Shown piece after piece: positions 11,601 to 22,435 of a DNA stretch of 64,000 nt. The position numbers and the translations under genes were made by a program. How positions within the stretch are numbered: position 1 is the stretch's first letter; every line of letters begins with the position of its first letter. Under the pieces are notes generated by a model. That model saw only the letters and a list, made by a program, of their open reading frames with translations. It ran no database searches and was not told the origin of the DNA. This stretch comes from Aradus depressus (Eukaryota > Arthropoda > Insecta > Hemiptera > Aradidae), in assembly GCA_963662175.1 (NCBI GenBank), contig OY759218.1, forward strand, positions 51,281,427-51,345,426, read 5' to 3'.

Positions 11601-12052
11601 CTCCGAGGGACTGGAAGTTCCTCACCTCTTCGTGAATTCTGGATGAGAGACCGCAGGCTGGATTGTGGTTTGAAAATAGAAGACTTTTAAAGGTAACGCA
11701 ACCATTTATTTTACATTTTTCTCCGACATCGAGACGAATTGTTGGCTGATCATCAATAGACATCTTCATATTGCTGAGGGTACAAGGACATTTAAGATCA
11801 TATAAATTTGTTTCATGTTTTATTGATAATTTATTTCAGATGTTCGATTCTTTGAGGGACGCCTCACTATTATATTGGTCAATGATTGTTTTAATAAATG
11901 TATGTTGTCTTATAAATTGTTCTCTAAACTCTCTATAGCCTAGCTCACCTTCTGACTACGCACTTTAACCCCAAAAGTAAATTAATTTTCATATTAAATA
12001 ATAAAAGTTTTAAAGACCCCAAGTAAGATCACTTCAATTTATATATATATAT
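11601..12052. other. No recognisable feature
   Basis: Non-repetitive AT-rich sequence leading into the candidate LTR. I see nothing else in it. Confidence 0.4.
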
Positions 12053-13103
12053 TGTAGCATGTCTACCCTATAGACAATTATTATCATTATTATACAGCAA
12101 GGACCAGTGACACTACGAGCGAATCGAGGCCACTTGGAGCTGATTAAAGAGGAATTTATTAAGAAGATTAATGCTCGGAACTAGCGATGCCTGCGAGAGA
12201 ATCGCGATCGCTAGGAGCGAAACAAGAGCGAAGTATGGGTTGTTTGGTGTTGAATTGAAGATAATTCCATTTAGAAGAACATGCTCGGAACTAGCGATGC
12301 CTGCGAGAGAATCGCAATCGCTGGGAGCGGAAACAAAGAACAATGAAGACAGAGGATAGAAAGGAAACAGATAATTGTCTACCCCTATACCCCTATTCTT
12401 AGAAGAAGCTGATGCAACCGGTAATCTGTGATTGGCTGGAGGTAAATTTGGCGGGAACCAACAGCCAATCAGACGTCGGGATCCGTTCCCCCACCACGAT
12501 GAGGCTCAGGGACCACACCCCGCTTGGTTACACTCTTCAATCATGTGTCGACCGGTCACCACGTTTCTTTGATATTTTACAATTTGTTCAGTATGTGAAT
12601 TTAAACTCTCCCTTCATGTCTGGTGTGATCACCACGTCTCGTTATATTTGACAGTTAGTTTTAATATGTGAAATCACTTCTTCTCCATACTTTGGGCCGT
12701 TCGAAATAGTCACTGAGATATAGTGTTTTTCGGACGGTGTAAAGCCAGTGAAAAATGTAACTTCTAGTGTGCCCTTGAAATCAGGCAGATCTTCAAGAAC
12801 TATGCGATTGGATGAGTTCTGCGGGATATCCGGATAAAGATGATCGCACCGACATCGTCAGGGATATAATAATCAAGGTACCTGTAATATCAATTCGAGG
12901 ATAGATGTTTTAGAAATGATTCAGTCTTAGGCCCATTTTGTTTATAAATGATATTTTAATTTTATTCTGAAATTTCTGTTATGTTCTAAATATGTTGTTA
13001 ATATTATTAAAATAAATATGTTACGATTCTAAGTTGATTCATTCCATTTTCCCCACTCATGCTTCTTCTAGTTGGCAACAGTAATTAATTATTATTAATT
13101 ACT
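12053..13103 (+). mobile_element. Candidate LTR (5' LTR or LTR relic)
   Basis: Begins TGTAGCATGTCTACCC. It carries a 109-bp direct duplication (CTCGGAACTAGCGATGCCTG at about 12174 and 12283), an inverted pair of CCAAT-type sites (GTGATTGGCTGG near 12427, CAGCCAATCAG near 12462), and TTAAAATAAATATG near 13005. A near-perfect hairpin (AGTAATTAAT arms) sits at about 13079-13102, immediately before TGGTGACAACTCC, which could be a primer-binding site. Enhancer-like duplications fit an LTR U3. No partner LTR or coding region was found, so this is inference. Confidence 0.35.
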
Positions 13104-13267
13104 GGTGACAACTCCACGTTAGGAACTTGTAACCGTTCTTCCCGTGAGGAGTGTACTCAGCTATCCAGGCATGTTCATTTAAAGTCGCGATTTTAATAAT
13201 TTTTCGATTTAATTTTTTTTATTTACTAATTAAATTTTTCTCTCACGTATAAGAAAGGAGAACTGTT

Positions 13268-13311
<44 letters not shown>

Positions 13312-14122
13312 ATAATAATTATGAGTAAAGTAAATAGTATGTATATAACTAAAAAAAGTTTTTCTAATAATAAAAAAATTAAATGAAAATTATTGGGACA
13401 GAAATTGTAGGATATTGCTGGATGAACTTTGCCAAGAAAAAAAAACAAAGGAAAAATTAAAGCTTTCAAATACAAAACACGACTTTATAATTGGATATTT
13501 TTTCCATGTTGAACAATGAGAGAAGAAATGTGATTGCGAATAGAGGGCTTCCTCTAATATAACCATTTTTAATTGAATATAAAATCTTTATCTTGTATCT
13601 ATTGCTTTCAAGAAGTAAGGAAGGACATTAAATAATTAATTTCTTTATGAGTTATACTGTTTTCAAAAAAAGAGGAACAATGTTTATTATTATATAATAT
13701 AGTTATTCGAAATTTTTCTTTTTCTTGGTATCATAAGCATGACTAGTATTGTTGAGAGGGAATACCCATCATGGATATTTCATCGATTGCATAACTTTCT
13801 CTGTACTACATATGAGTGGGTGAAGTATAAACAGCACAAAATAATAATAATTTCTCCGTTGACAAACAAGAGTAAAACTTCTGCCAGGCTTACTGGCGTT
13901 AGAAATATATATGCCAAGTCGTTAAGGAAATGAAGCAGTTGCATCATGGGAGTTCTCCAAGCTCTGTGGTGGACCTAACTTTTTAATAGTTGAACTTTTC
14001 TTTTTTATAGTTATTTTCATGTTTTCACCAACAAGGATACTAACTTTTTCTAACTTAAATAAAAGAAAAGTGGCTTCCAGATTTTTTTTTTTATAAAAAT
14101 CGATATATTTAATAAAGGAAAT
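13104..14122. other. No recognisable gene; AT microsatellite
   Basis: Contains an AT run at about 13271-13305. The remainder is AT-rich. A 64-codon plus-strand frame at 13739-13933 has no recognisable motifs. Confidence 0.4.
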
Positions 14123-14590
14123 TTAATAAGGAAAATATATATATACGTATACTGTAACGGTCATAAGTCGCGGTCCAACAAAAATATAGTGAAAAAAAAG
14201 GGTGTGTGCGTTTGAAGTGTAACTTGCGTACCTAACTCTTCTGTTCCAGTGTCTCTTTGTGCTAATAGATATTGCCGTGCCTGCTCCCACGTCACCTACA
14301 TCAGACATTGTTCCTTCAAAATCCTGAAAATTATGCGTATTGAAGTCAATAGATGGATTTACAATGTGAATTACATCATAAATATTATGATAAATACAAA
14401 CTCCGCCTGATCGGTTTTCTATCGGTTCAAACTGAACAACGCAATTGAAATTCGGAAGAGACACACTTTCATGGTTTTTTAACCAAGTTTCTGTCAGAAT
14501 TAAAACATTAGATTTCAGGAAAACATTATCTGTAAAATCTTGTGCGTGATGTGACAGACTTTGGCAATTAAAAGTATATAAAGTTAATTT
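14123..14590 (-). pseudogene. Endonuclease (EEP-type) fragment of a LINE or Helitron-like ORF
   Basis: The minus-strand frame is open from about 14588 and contains FNCQSL then LILTETWL. These are the first two motifs of the endonuclease/exonuclease/phosphatase fold (catalytic Asn and Glu), followed by RSGGVCIYHN, typical of LINE endonucleases. The rest of the domain (GDLN, SDH) is absent. After about residue 110 the frame becomes low-complexity, so this is a truncated fragment about one-third of a normal domain. EEP domains also occur in some Helitrons, so LINE origin is likely but not certain. Confidence 0.6.
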
Positions 14591-14599
14591 TTCGATTGA

Positions 14600-15180
14600 T
14601 TGTTAGAGAAAATAAGTTAAAATTTAATCAATAGTTTGAAGCTTGTTTGTTGAAAGTCGTGGTAATTCGTTTTTTAAATATTTGGTCATAACTGATTCTT
14701 TTCAACCGTGATTGTTGACCATCTAAAATTAAATGAGATTATTGTAAAATTGTTTTCGGAATTGTAGAATAGAATGACGGTTATAAAACAAAAATAAACT
14801 ACTTACCTACCTACATTTGTATCTCCATTTTCACTTTTTTTTTTTTCATTGTATTTTGTGCATTTTATGTGATACACAATAAATTTAACACAATAAGTAC
14901 ACTTATACGATGCACAATAAGTAAATTTAAAGCGTTGTACACTCAAAAAAAACTGCATTAATTCAATCACAAACGGATAAGAAATACACGTTTGTATTAT
15001 AGCATCACAAGTGAAAGGTTAATTCATCAAAAATGAAAGGTGCGCACAAGTAGACGCAGTCTGCTCAGTGGGAGTCAAGAATGTTACGATTTTTCGTTTG
15101 CGTTTTGGAGGGGGAAAACACTGCATCTGCTTCAAAACGTTCTGCTATAACTAAGTAACAAAGTTACACTTCAAAAATAG
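14600..15180. other. No recognisable feature
   Basis: AT-rich, with short repeats of ACACAATAAGTA near 14880-14930. No open frame of interest. Confidence 0.4.
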
Positions 15181-15420
15181 TCTTTGTAAGTATGTGATTG
15201 GAATTTTGTGAACGCTCTAACACAGAAACCATTGTAGCTGTTAACTTGAAATTTCATAATATGAAGATATCACATCTAATAACTTAGATCTCATAAGATT
15301 TTTGCTGAAATCAGATGAAAAATAAGACCACTTTACGTCGGGGCATAAGTATATTTTATAGGGTTCTGCTTATAATAATGACCTAATCAAAAATCTGTTC
15401 AAAAGAATGTTGTAAAGAAT
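15180..15420 (+). repeat. DR-2 dispersed repeat fragment
   Basis: Shares the order GTGATTGGAATTTTGTGAAC, AACTTGAAATTTCAT, CATCTAATAACTTAGATC with copies at 21470-21720, 48600-49150, 51270-51410 and 54100-54420. No coding is seen. Confidence 0.5.
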
Positions 15421-15433
15421 ACTAAGGGGCACA

Positions 15434-15468
<35 letters not shown>

Positions 15469-15654
15469 TTTTATTCATAAATATGCTATTATTTATAACT
15501 ACACTATTGTTGGTGCGGAAAGGGGATGACTATGAACCCAAAAGTGTCCAGGATTTGAATCCTGACGTTGGAGTTATGTAAATATACAAATTATGACAAT
15601 AATATATTTTTCAGTAGCTATAATTTTTGTCCGAATACATTTCTACGATCTGTG

Positions 15655-15815
15655 TCGATGTAGTATATTCCACAAAAATATATAGATAATGTTTACCAGT
15701 TTCGGATTACGCCAACGTCTGCACTACTGTATTTAAGTTTGCTAGGTTGTCATATTTATACAATCCTCCGAATATCTGAGATTACCTAAGGCTGTGATAC
15801 CCTGTCCCCTAGGGA
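15655..15815 (-). mobile_element. Penelope-like terminal segment (family P), copy 1
   Basis: Shares about 160 bp with 40250-40415: TATTCCACAAAAATATATA, a CAGTTTCGGATTACGCCAAC motif, then GTTTGCTAGGTTGTCATATT and TACAATCCTC. On the minus strand the motif has the layout CAGACGT, short stem, CCGAAAC, a decayed relative of the hammerhead-like terminal motif of Penelope-like elements. Confidence 0.45.
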
Positions 15816-15825
15816 AGTCCACCGT

Positions 15826-15848
15826 GGGGGGGGGGGGGGGGGGGGGGA
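15826..15848. repeat. poly-G tract
   Basis: An uninterrupted G run of about 22-23 bases, preceded by GTCCACCGT. A similar long run lies at 56153-56180. Confidence 0.9.
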
Positions 15849-16121
15849 TCCTGCCTTACAGAACAATTAGAAATATTTGAGATGTCAAAAATATAAAAAA
15901 ATGAAGAAAATACAATTATAAATTAAAGAAAATATAATAATAAAAAAAAAAAAAAAAAATTGAGAAGAATTGATTCTATGTGATTAGACATAGGTAACAC
16001 TACCAGTAAAAAATGAAATAAATAAAAAATCAATAAATAAATACTAGAAAATAAATTAGCACAAAAATAATATTACTAATAAAAAACTTTATTATAATCT
16101 TAGCTGCTGCTCATACAAGCT
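15849..16121. other. A-rich stretch, nothing recognised
   Basis: Simple A-rich sequence with an A17-18 run at about 15940. Confidence 0.4.
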
Positions 16122-16670
16122 TTATTTACACTACAACATCTCACACAAATCGAAAACTGGTGCAACACATGGAAAATAAAACGTAATACAGATAAATCAA
16201 AGCACATCACATTTACACTTCGACGGGAAACTTGCACCGCCGTTTTTATCTACGACAAGCCCCTCCCTCAAACTAATACTGTACGATACCTAGGACTGAC
16301 ATTATATTAAAGATTGGCATGGAACCCTCACATGAAACACGCTGAACCATGGACTCAAAATACTCTACGGACTTCTAAATAGACGATCAAAATTAGACAA
16401 GACATAAAAAAGGAACTGTAACACTTACTTACTTATGTTATAGACATACGGATCACAGATATACAGTTCAGAAAAAACATCAAACAAAAACGAATTCAGG
16501 CGTTTCAATCAAAAACCCAGTGCCCATCATACAGGACACTTCATAACGATCTCAAGATGCTCACAGTACCCAAAACACTACAAACTACTTACAAATGGGT
16601 TATTAGCAAAAACATTACACAAATACAAATCCAGAAATCCGTGCATCATCTTGACAACAATTACCATATA
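16122..16670 (+). pseudogene. Jockey-like LINE reverse transcriptase, C-terminal fragment
   Basis: The plus-strand reading contains IENWCNTWKIKRNTDKSKH, then ITFTLRRETC, QTNTVRYLGLTL and, after frameshifts, RIQAFQSKTQCPSY. This order (thumb region with NxxK, FTLRR, VxYLGL) is the hallmark of the region after the RT active site in Jockey-clade LINEs. Stops (TAA after LGLTLY) and frame changes show it is dead. The 5' portion including the YADD box is missing. A second fragment of the same region lies at 47068-47432. Confidence 0.75.
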
Positions 16671-16689
16671 TGACCCCCGAAAGATGAAG

Positions 16690-16749
16690 AGAAGATATTA
16701 AGAAGGAAGATTATTGCCACCTTCAATAATCTTCCTTCTTAATATTTCT
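16690..16749. repeat. Near-perfect inverted repeat (27-bp arms, short loop)
   Basis: The left arm AGATATTAAGAAGGAAGATT plus ATTG is mirrored by CAATAATCTTCCTTCTTAAT plus ATTTCTC, with about 6 nt between arms. It lies just past the Jockey fragment. Confidence 0.8.
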
Positions 16750-17065
16750 CAAGACTAACTTCCTTTCTTTTATTACCTCGCTTTTACTACCCATGCATCA
16801 AAATTGTGCATCAATTCCTTTGTATTGATTTTATTATTATTATTTTTCATTTTATTTATTTTTTTTTTATTGTGACTTGCTCACACTTGCAGTGTCTTAA
16901 TAATTCAGGTAAATATTCGTCCCGAGGTGGCGCACGACCACTGGGTGGCCTTCCTCTCATACGCCATCCACCCCACCATATCTAGAAGTACTTCATAGAT
17001 GCTGATTGTTGCACCCAGCAACATTTGCATCTTTAAAAATGAAAGACAAAGAAAAAAATTAATTT
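16750..17065. other. No recognisable feature
   Basis: T-rich then moderately GC-rich sequence with no open frame or repeat match. Confidence 0.35.
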
Positions 17066-17069
17066 AAAT

Positions 17070-17175
17070 CATGATAAATATTTTTTTATAATTCTTCCAG
17101 GTGTCTTTTTCATGACGATATTTCGGGACGACCTTTCCTCAGGTGACAATGTGCGAAATATAGAAAATAAAAAAA
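17070..17175 (-). repeat. Family C motif (hammerhead-like), decayed
   Basis: On the minus strand ACCTGAGGAAAGGTCGTC is followed by CCGAAATATCGTCATG. Related copies are at 43640-43720, 55740-55830 and 62700-62810. Confidence 0.5.
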
Positions 17176-17446
17176 TTAAATAAATAACGGCACTAACGAT
17201 AAAAAATATAATAGATACTGATAATATAATAATTAAAGAAAAAAAAAACACAAAAATTATAATAAATTATGTAAGGAAAAAAAAATGTTAATAGTAATGA
17301 AAATATGAAACAATAATTAGAATGGACCGAACTTACAGGAGGATATCTGTGGAGGAACTCTGCCAAGAAAATAAAAATGAAAGCTATATATCAAAAAATG
17401 TTTTTGTATATGAAATACGATATATTAATATTTGTATGTATATTTT

Positions 17447-17630
17447 TACTTCCCCAGACATATGAAGTGTAGAGGAAGTTATGTAATTCAATGCGGTTTT
17501 CAGCGGAATTTCATGTTTTCCAACCTCTGGATTCCAAATATGAAAAAAAAGTCTGTCTGTACGCCTGTGAACACGATAACTCCTGATAGAATGAATGTAT
17601 CGACGAAAATTTATATATGAATGGACGTAG
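17447..17630 (+). repeat. DR-1 repeat, left part, interrupted by R1 sequence
   Basis: Starts with the terminal hairpin (ACTTCCCCAGACATATGAAG then GAAGTTATG), continues GGAATTTCATGTTTTCC and CACGATAACTCCTG, and breaks off at the R1 fragment. Its right part resumes at 18690. Confidence 0.7.
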
Positions 17631-17638
17631 ATGTATGC

Positions 17639-18705
17639 GATGGCAAATATGCTCTTTGCGTTTTCTTCGATGTCGCGTCAGCCTTTGATTGGGCCTGGTA
17701 GCCAACCATCCTCGTGGAACTGCCTAGGAACCTATTTGCGCTGATCTCTAGCTTCCTTAACGATCGGTCTGCCGTCATATGTCAGCTGTTTACTAGTACT
17801 ATCGTGGCTATCACCAGAGGCTGTCCCCATGACTCGGTCCTAAGACCGATCCTGTGTAACATAATCTTTGACGGGTTGCTCCGTGACCACGAGAACCGTG
17901 GATATAAAGCAATAGCCTGGTCACGGGCCCGGTCCACGACACCCTCTGGCTTTAACAATCCACGGGCGGCACATTAAGAGCCGGCTGTGATAACTTACCT
18001 AGGGGTGCGAATCGCGCCGGGGCTGAAAGTGACGCCCAGTATTCGTGGCTGTAACTGTAGGAACGGCAGCGCATGATTCTGTTCCAAGTCCTTTTAAGGG
18101 TTACAAGAGCTTATCGAACTGTCTCTACGGCTGCGCTACAGGTATTGGACGGAGCTCCACCCATAAACTTGGTCTTGGATGGTGCTGTTGCTTCGTACTA
18201 CTGTAGACGCAATATGCCTTTAGGAGCAGATATTGATGAGCCCTCACGCCTAGCCCTGGAGCAGGAGGTGAGCGGACAGTCCAGACCACAGAGTTGCAAG
18301 GACATTGTCCAGGAATGGATAGTGGGAAAATGGCAACGAAGTTCGAATGGCCGAACGACTTATACATTATTTCCGGAAGTCCGCGTATGCCTCGACTCGA
18401 CGTGGGTACAGCCAGACCACTGGATGTCCCAGAAATTATTAGGTCACGGAGACATTAACTCCAAACTATTCTTCTTTGGGAGGAAGAACAACCCAAACTG
18501 TTCATGTGGGGGCATCGAGACTGCAGAACAGGTAGTCCTCGATTGCCTGCTGTACGACCAGGCCAAGGTAGAGTTGATTCGCGGGGCCGGATCATACCTG
18601 GGACTGGATCTGCGGCTGCTGGTGACGGAGACCGGCTACCCAGTGTTCCGCCGGTGTGTCGGCTCCTGGTGGGAGCAGAAAAAAGAGGGAGGCTTAACAT
18701 AAAAT
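17639..18705 (+). pseudogene. R1-clade LINE ORF2 (RT plus C-terminal zinc finger), decayed copy 1
   Basis: The first part reads VFFDVASAFDWAW, an in-frame TAG, PTILVELPRNLFALISSFL, then RGCPHDSVLRPIL and NIIFDGLLR, the RT motifs of R1-clade LINEs. The polymerase box (AYADD) is deleted: the frame jumps from KAIA to VITYLGVRIAPGLK. The C-terminal region (18073-18702) reads LLRVTRAYRTVSTAALQVL, DINSKLFFFG and CSCGGIETAEQVVLDC, the CCHC knuckle with His replaced by Gln. R1-clade elements include rDNA- and telomere-specific lineages; this copy lies in neither. It lacks a 3' UTR and joins DR-1 sequence directly at 18690-18705. The homologue at 35500-36340 retains His (TAEHV). Confidence 0.8.
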
Positions 18706-19165
18706 CTCTAATAACTGCCAATAGAATAAATGTATCGACACAAAATGGACCAAAACCCCGTGAGGACCACACATATAAATTTTGAGCCAAATCTGAAAAA
18801 GTAAAGGGGGGTTTCAGGGAGAGGCTTAACTCATAATCTCTAATATCTATCGTTGTACTGAAGGTATGGTATCTACACACAACTTCATATGTGAATTCAA
18901 AACCACATAAGGACGACACTTATCAATTTTCAGCTGAATCGGCAGAAGGGAAGAGGGGATCAGAAGGGGCTCAATTCAAAAACCCTAATAACTGCCAATT
19001 TAATGAATTTATCGACACAACATCTAGCATGAGGATTCAGAAGCCCCTACGTAAGTCAACTGTTGAATATTAGCACAAACGATCGACTGGTTTTGGAGGG
19101 GAGCGAAAAGGTTAATATTGATTCGTTTCGGAAGAAGTACATTGCCGGTGATTCACCGACGATTT
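18690..19165 (+). repeat. DR-1 repeat, right part
   Basis: Carries two interior units (AATAACTGCCAATAGAATAA, and AATAACTGCCAATTTAATGA), then GTCAACTGTTGAATATTAGC and the terminal palindrome CCGGTGATTCACCGACGA at about 19144. With 17447-17630 it makes one DR-1 copy split by R1-derived DNA. Confidence 0.75.
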
Positions 19166-19670
19166 CTTTTTTATAAATCATTCAGAATCTTCTTACACGA
19201 ACCAAAAGTAAGAATTTATTATATTATTTAGAATAAAACTAAGATTTAGAATTAGGGGGGTGCAGAGATCTCCTATCAATAGCGGAATTAGCGAGCCCCG
19301 TGAATCTGGCACCCCCCCCCCCCCCTCCAAATAAAAGGATGTGATTCAAAAAATAGAGGTTTACAGAGAGAGGGGGGAGCTCTTATTCCGCTACATTACC
19401 AGTCCATTAATCATTGGAAGTGGGGGGGCGGAGGGGAATAGTGGGGGAGGAATGGAAGAAGGTGGCTAATTACTGGGAGCAAACCTCAAATCTAAGGCTT
19501 TTGTGCCCCCCCCTCCTTGGCCGATATGCCTCAGCATAAGGACATAACTGAGAGAAAAAAAAAAAAAAAAAAAAAAGTGCCCCCCCCTCCAAGGCTGGAC
19601 TACCGTAGGGTGGGCTTATAAATGGAGGGTAGCAAGGACGGCCGCAATTATAATATAATAATAATATTGA
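19166..19670. other. G/C-run rich stretch, no gene
   Basis: Several C8-C14 and G-rich blocks (19309-19325, 19506-19515, 19577-19585), an A22 run at about 19556, and GGGGGAGG motifs. No open frame. Confidence 0.45.
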
Positions 19671-19674
19671 TTGA

Positions 19675-19829
19675 TGATGAGCCTCACTCTATTACGGCAC
19701 TCCTAAATTTGTATTCACCTAGGATAAAGGACTTTATGGAGTACCTGACATTGTACAGGCTCGGGACCATCGCTTGATCATGAGCTCAGCAAGCAAACCA
19801 GCATACCACTGAGCTACATACAGCCCTCT
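19675..19829 (-). mobile_element. tRNA-SINE with A box but no B box, minus strand
   Basis: On the minus strand GGGCTGTATGTAGCTCAGTG (A box TAGCTCAGTGG) leads to GAGCTCATGATCAAGCGATG and GTCCCGAGCCTGTACAATG. The segment with the B box and about 70 downstream bases is missing. The copy at 22753-22985 has a similar deletion. Confidence 0.7.
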
Positions 19830-19849
19830 AGATCAACAGATATTTTTTT

Positions 19850-19910
19850 AAGATAAAACTTTTTTCAGGACGATATTTCGAGGCTCATTTCTCCATTCAC
19901 AGAAGAGAAA
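19850..19910 (-). repeat. Family C motif fragment
   Basis: TTCAGGACGATATTTCGAGG matches the 17070-17175 motif. It is decayed. Confidence 0.4.
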
Positions 19911-19935
19911 TAAAAAAAACAAGTAAAAAAAAAGA

Positions 19936-20037
19936 AGTAGCGCGCTTGTTTATTGAGCTCAAGACCCCCCACGTTGAAACCTGACCGATACCCTTAGGTT
20001 TTTTATCTAGTAGGTGAAAAACCTTGAGCATGTACGA
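19936..20037 (+). mobile_element. tRNA-SINE head fragment
   Basis: CGCGCTTGTTTATTGAGCTC to GGTGAAAAACCTTGAGCATG corresponds to the second half of the tRNA-like head and the linker of the SINE at 62303. The A box and central domain are missing. Confidence 0.6.
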
Positions 20038-20147
20038 TATACGATGTATATATAATAATAAGTATGTATATATATACATTGTATATATATATATGTAATA
20101 ATAAGTTAATTAACAAATATTAATAAATTAAAAAATAAATAAGGCAG

Positions 20148-20420
20148 TTATTGGAGTTTTGAGTTGAGCCCCCCTCTGATCCCCTCCTTCCCTTTTGCCA
20201 ATTGGCTTAAAACCAATAGTTGCTGTCTTTATGGGATTCTGGACATGCAAATAATATTTTGTGTCGATGTATTCGTACCAAATTCACAAACGCACACAGG
20301 CAAACAGACTATTTTTTTCGGAATACATGAAATTCCGGTGAAACCTCAGGATCGCATTTCTGAACGATTACATACCTGTTCCCAATACATGGTAACATAG
20401 CTAAGGAAGTAATACGGTTC
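20148..20420 (-). repeat. DR-1 fragment
   Basis: GGCAGTTATTGGAGTTTTGA, TGTGTCGATGTATTCGTACC and AAATTCCGGTGAAACCTCAG are DR-1 words in minus orientation. The copy ends near the hairpin side without a complete palindrome. Confidence 0.6.
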
Positions 20421-20930
20421 ACTATATTTCTTTGCTGACTCGACTCAACTCCTGTCCAGTCAAGAGGTTCTGGAGCCAGTTACAAGTCTAGGTAGGTTCG
20501 GATCGGGGCCTCATTCTTATAAATATAAATATCCTTTGTATATATTGATCAGTATACCTGTAAATTAATTGAAAGATTACACCAAGTGGTTTTTCATTAA
20601 CAATTTCAGTGACCTAAATAATTATTGACCAGAATGCCGATTATGCCACTAAATCCTTTAATGAAAAATATCAGTTTGAAGATTATTGAGGGATTATTTT
20701 TTAATGTTTTTATATTAATTTTCAAAAAATGGTTTATCCCTTAAATTTTCCGAGGCAATGACGTGTTCAAGCATTTGTTATCGGTGCTGCAGCACAGACC
20801 ACAAAATTATAGAGGCGGCAATCGTCTTTGTGTAAATTTTAAAAAAATACAAAGTTTGCAAAACGGACATTTTTTTTCATCATAATTATACAGTCTATTA
20901 TGACTATTTGGGCACTAGCAATGCCGGCGA
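20421..20930. other. No recognisable feature
   Basis: AT-rich sequence with no coding signal. Confidence 0.4.
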
Positions 20931-20934
20931 AAAT

Positions 20935-21065
20935 GAGTATGTTTTTAAGTCAATTTTTGAACATTAGCGCAAACGGTTGACTGATTTTTGAGGGGGAGCG
21001 AAAAGTTAATTGATTGATTTATTCTGGGGAAGTACATTGCCGGCGATTCACCGACGATTTTTTTA
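20935..21065 (+). repeat. DR-1 right end
   Basis: AACATTAGCGCAAACGGTTG through GAAGTACATTGCCGGCGATT and CACCGACGA: the palindromic right terminus of DR-1. Confidence 0.65.
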
Positions 21066-21470
21066 CTGGATGCCCTTTATATACACATTGTCTAGTAAAG
21101 GATTCGATAAGAAAAAAAGAAAAATCGATATAAGTATATGTATACTCTTTGCAGTCAGTTTTGAGTGGTCCCGTACCTTAGAAGCTAATCAAAATATTGC
21201 CGTGAAGTTGGGGGTATTGTAGGCCAATTTCGGATTTATCTAATTGTATTTTCATTATTTGTCGCTTCAACTACTTTGGATATGAATTTTAATTATAATT
21301 TACAATTTCATTAAGAGGCTTATTTGTGGTCACTTTTTAGGTTGGTATCGTATAATTAAATTGGCCCCTTAGCATTTCTATTGGAATTTTGCTGCAGGTC
21401 TGACATAAAAAAAAATATAATAGCTATAAAAGTCCTGTTTATGAGAGGCCACATCTGTCTCTACAATATT
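21066..21470. other. No recognisable feature
   Basis: AT-rich. A 70-codon frame at 21010-21222 overlaps DR-1 and has no motif. Confidence 0.4.
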
Positions 21471-21780
21471 TATATGTAGACATTTTGGATTAGTTTATAA
21501 ATATAAGCGGTATTCTGTAAAATGTACTTAAACCACAAAAAGTAGAGTTTCCGGCCTGAAACTAATCAGAGCTAAGTTAGCACATGAGACTTCTTCAATC
21601 GTAATGTCAAGTTCATATCAATCACGCAAAATGTTCCTAACACATAAACACAGACATAATCGCGGAAATGGTCAAAACGTGTTCAAAGGATCAATAAAGG
21701 TGAAATTCTGTTGAAAACCCGATCTTGGATTTTTCATGATTGCAATACTTTCTTATACTAAAGGTATAGAGAAAGCAATT
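21470..21780. repeat. DR-2 copy followed by DR-1 hairpin end
   Basis: GTTTCCGGCCTGAAACTAAT, CAGAGCTAAGTTAGCACATG and GTCAAAACGTGTTCAAAGG are DR-2 words. From 21696 DR-1 begins (TTGAAAACCCGATCTTGG) and ends at a hairpin, CTTTCTTATACTAAAGGTAT, at about 21749. Confidence 0.55.
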
Positions 21781-21839
21781 ATGTTCGAAAAAACCATCGT
21801 GATGAAGAAATGTCAACTTAAAGGTCCGATAAACATTTT

Positions 21840-22340
21840 GATAAAGTAAAAAAAGGTATTAGGTGAATCACCAGCAATGTACTTCCTCAGCACGAACTAA
21901 GAGTGAGAACTGATCAAACAGTTTGGCTTCATGTACGGTGAGTGCACATTAGCCATGACAATGTGTTATCTAGTTATCTACGACATCCATGGCCCCGGGA
22001 GGGAGTTCTATCTACGAAATAAAACTCACTGCCGGACGGGATTCGAACCCGCAAACCATGGTGGGACCATGCGACCAAAGCCCTACACTCTAGCCCGCAC
22101 GGCCACCATCGCCCCTGAATCAGACAGTTATTAGGGGTTTTGAGTCGAGTCTCTGATCCCCCTCCCTTCGGCTGATTCCGAAGAAAATTAATAACTGTTG
22201 TTCTTATGGGGTTTTGAATTTACATATGACATTTCGTGTCAATACATTCCTTACAACGGCAGTTATCGTGTTCACAGACAGATACTTATACTTAAGGTAC
22301 AAGCAAGTAAAAACATATGACTGTACATTTATAGTCACGA
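21840..22340 (-). repeat. DR-1 copy split by a second SINE
   Basis: The right-end palindrome (AGGTGAATCACCAGCAATG, 21858) precedes the tRNA-like SINE at 21925-22120. DR-1 resumes at ACAGTTATTAGGGGTTTTGA (22124) and continues to about 22330. Confidence 0.55.
21925..22120 (-). mobile_element. Second tRNA-derived SINE (Leu/Ser-type head)
   Basis: On the minus strand GGTGGCCGTGCGGGCTAGAG is an A-box region and GCGGGTTCGAATCCCGTCC is a B box, about 50 nt apart. Acceptor-like ends are GGGGCGATGG and GCCGGCAG-like. The long spacing resembles tRNAs with a large variable arm, but the cloverleaf does not close, so a SINE head is more likely than a tRNA gene. A further 100 bp toward 21925 may be its body. 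Confidence 0.55.
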
Positions 22341-22435
22341 AAAAATACCAGATAATTCAAAACAGATTGTCTGAAAAGTTGGTAAATTTATTTGGAGTCT
22401 GTTCCCCTTTTGCGAAACTTATTTAAATTCGTTCT

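Noticed and set aside
15826..15848. Poly-G as a biological quadruplex element
   Set aside because: Long homopolymers of this kind here sit at the normal G-run of repeat families and may be length-inaccurate; nothing else supports a function.
18455..18919. 154-codon minus-strand ORF and 93-codon plus ORF in another frame
   Set aside because: Both are shadows of the R1 ORF2 relic, which has recognisable motifs.
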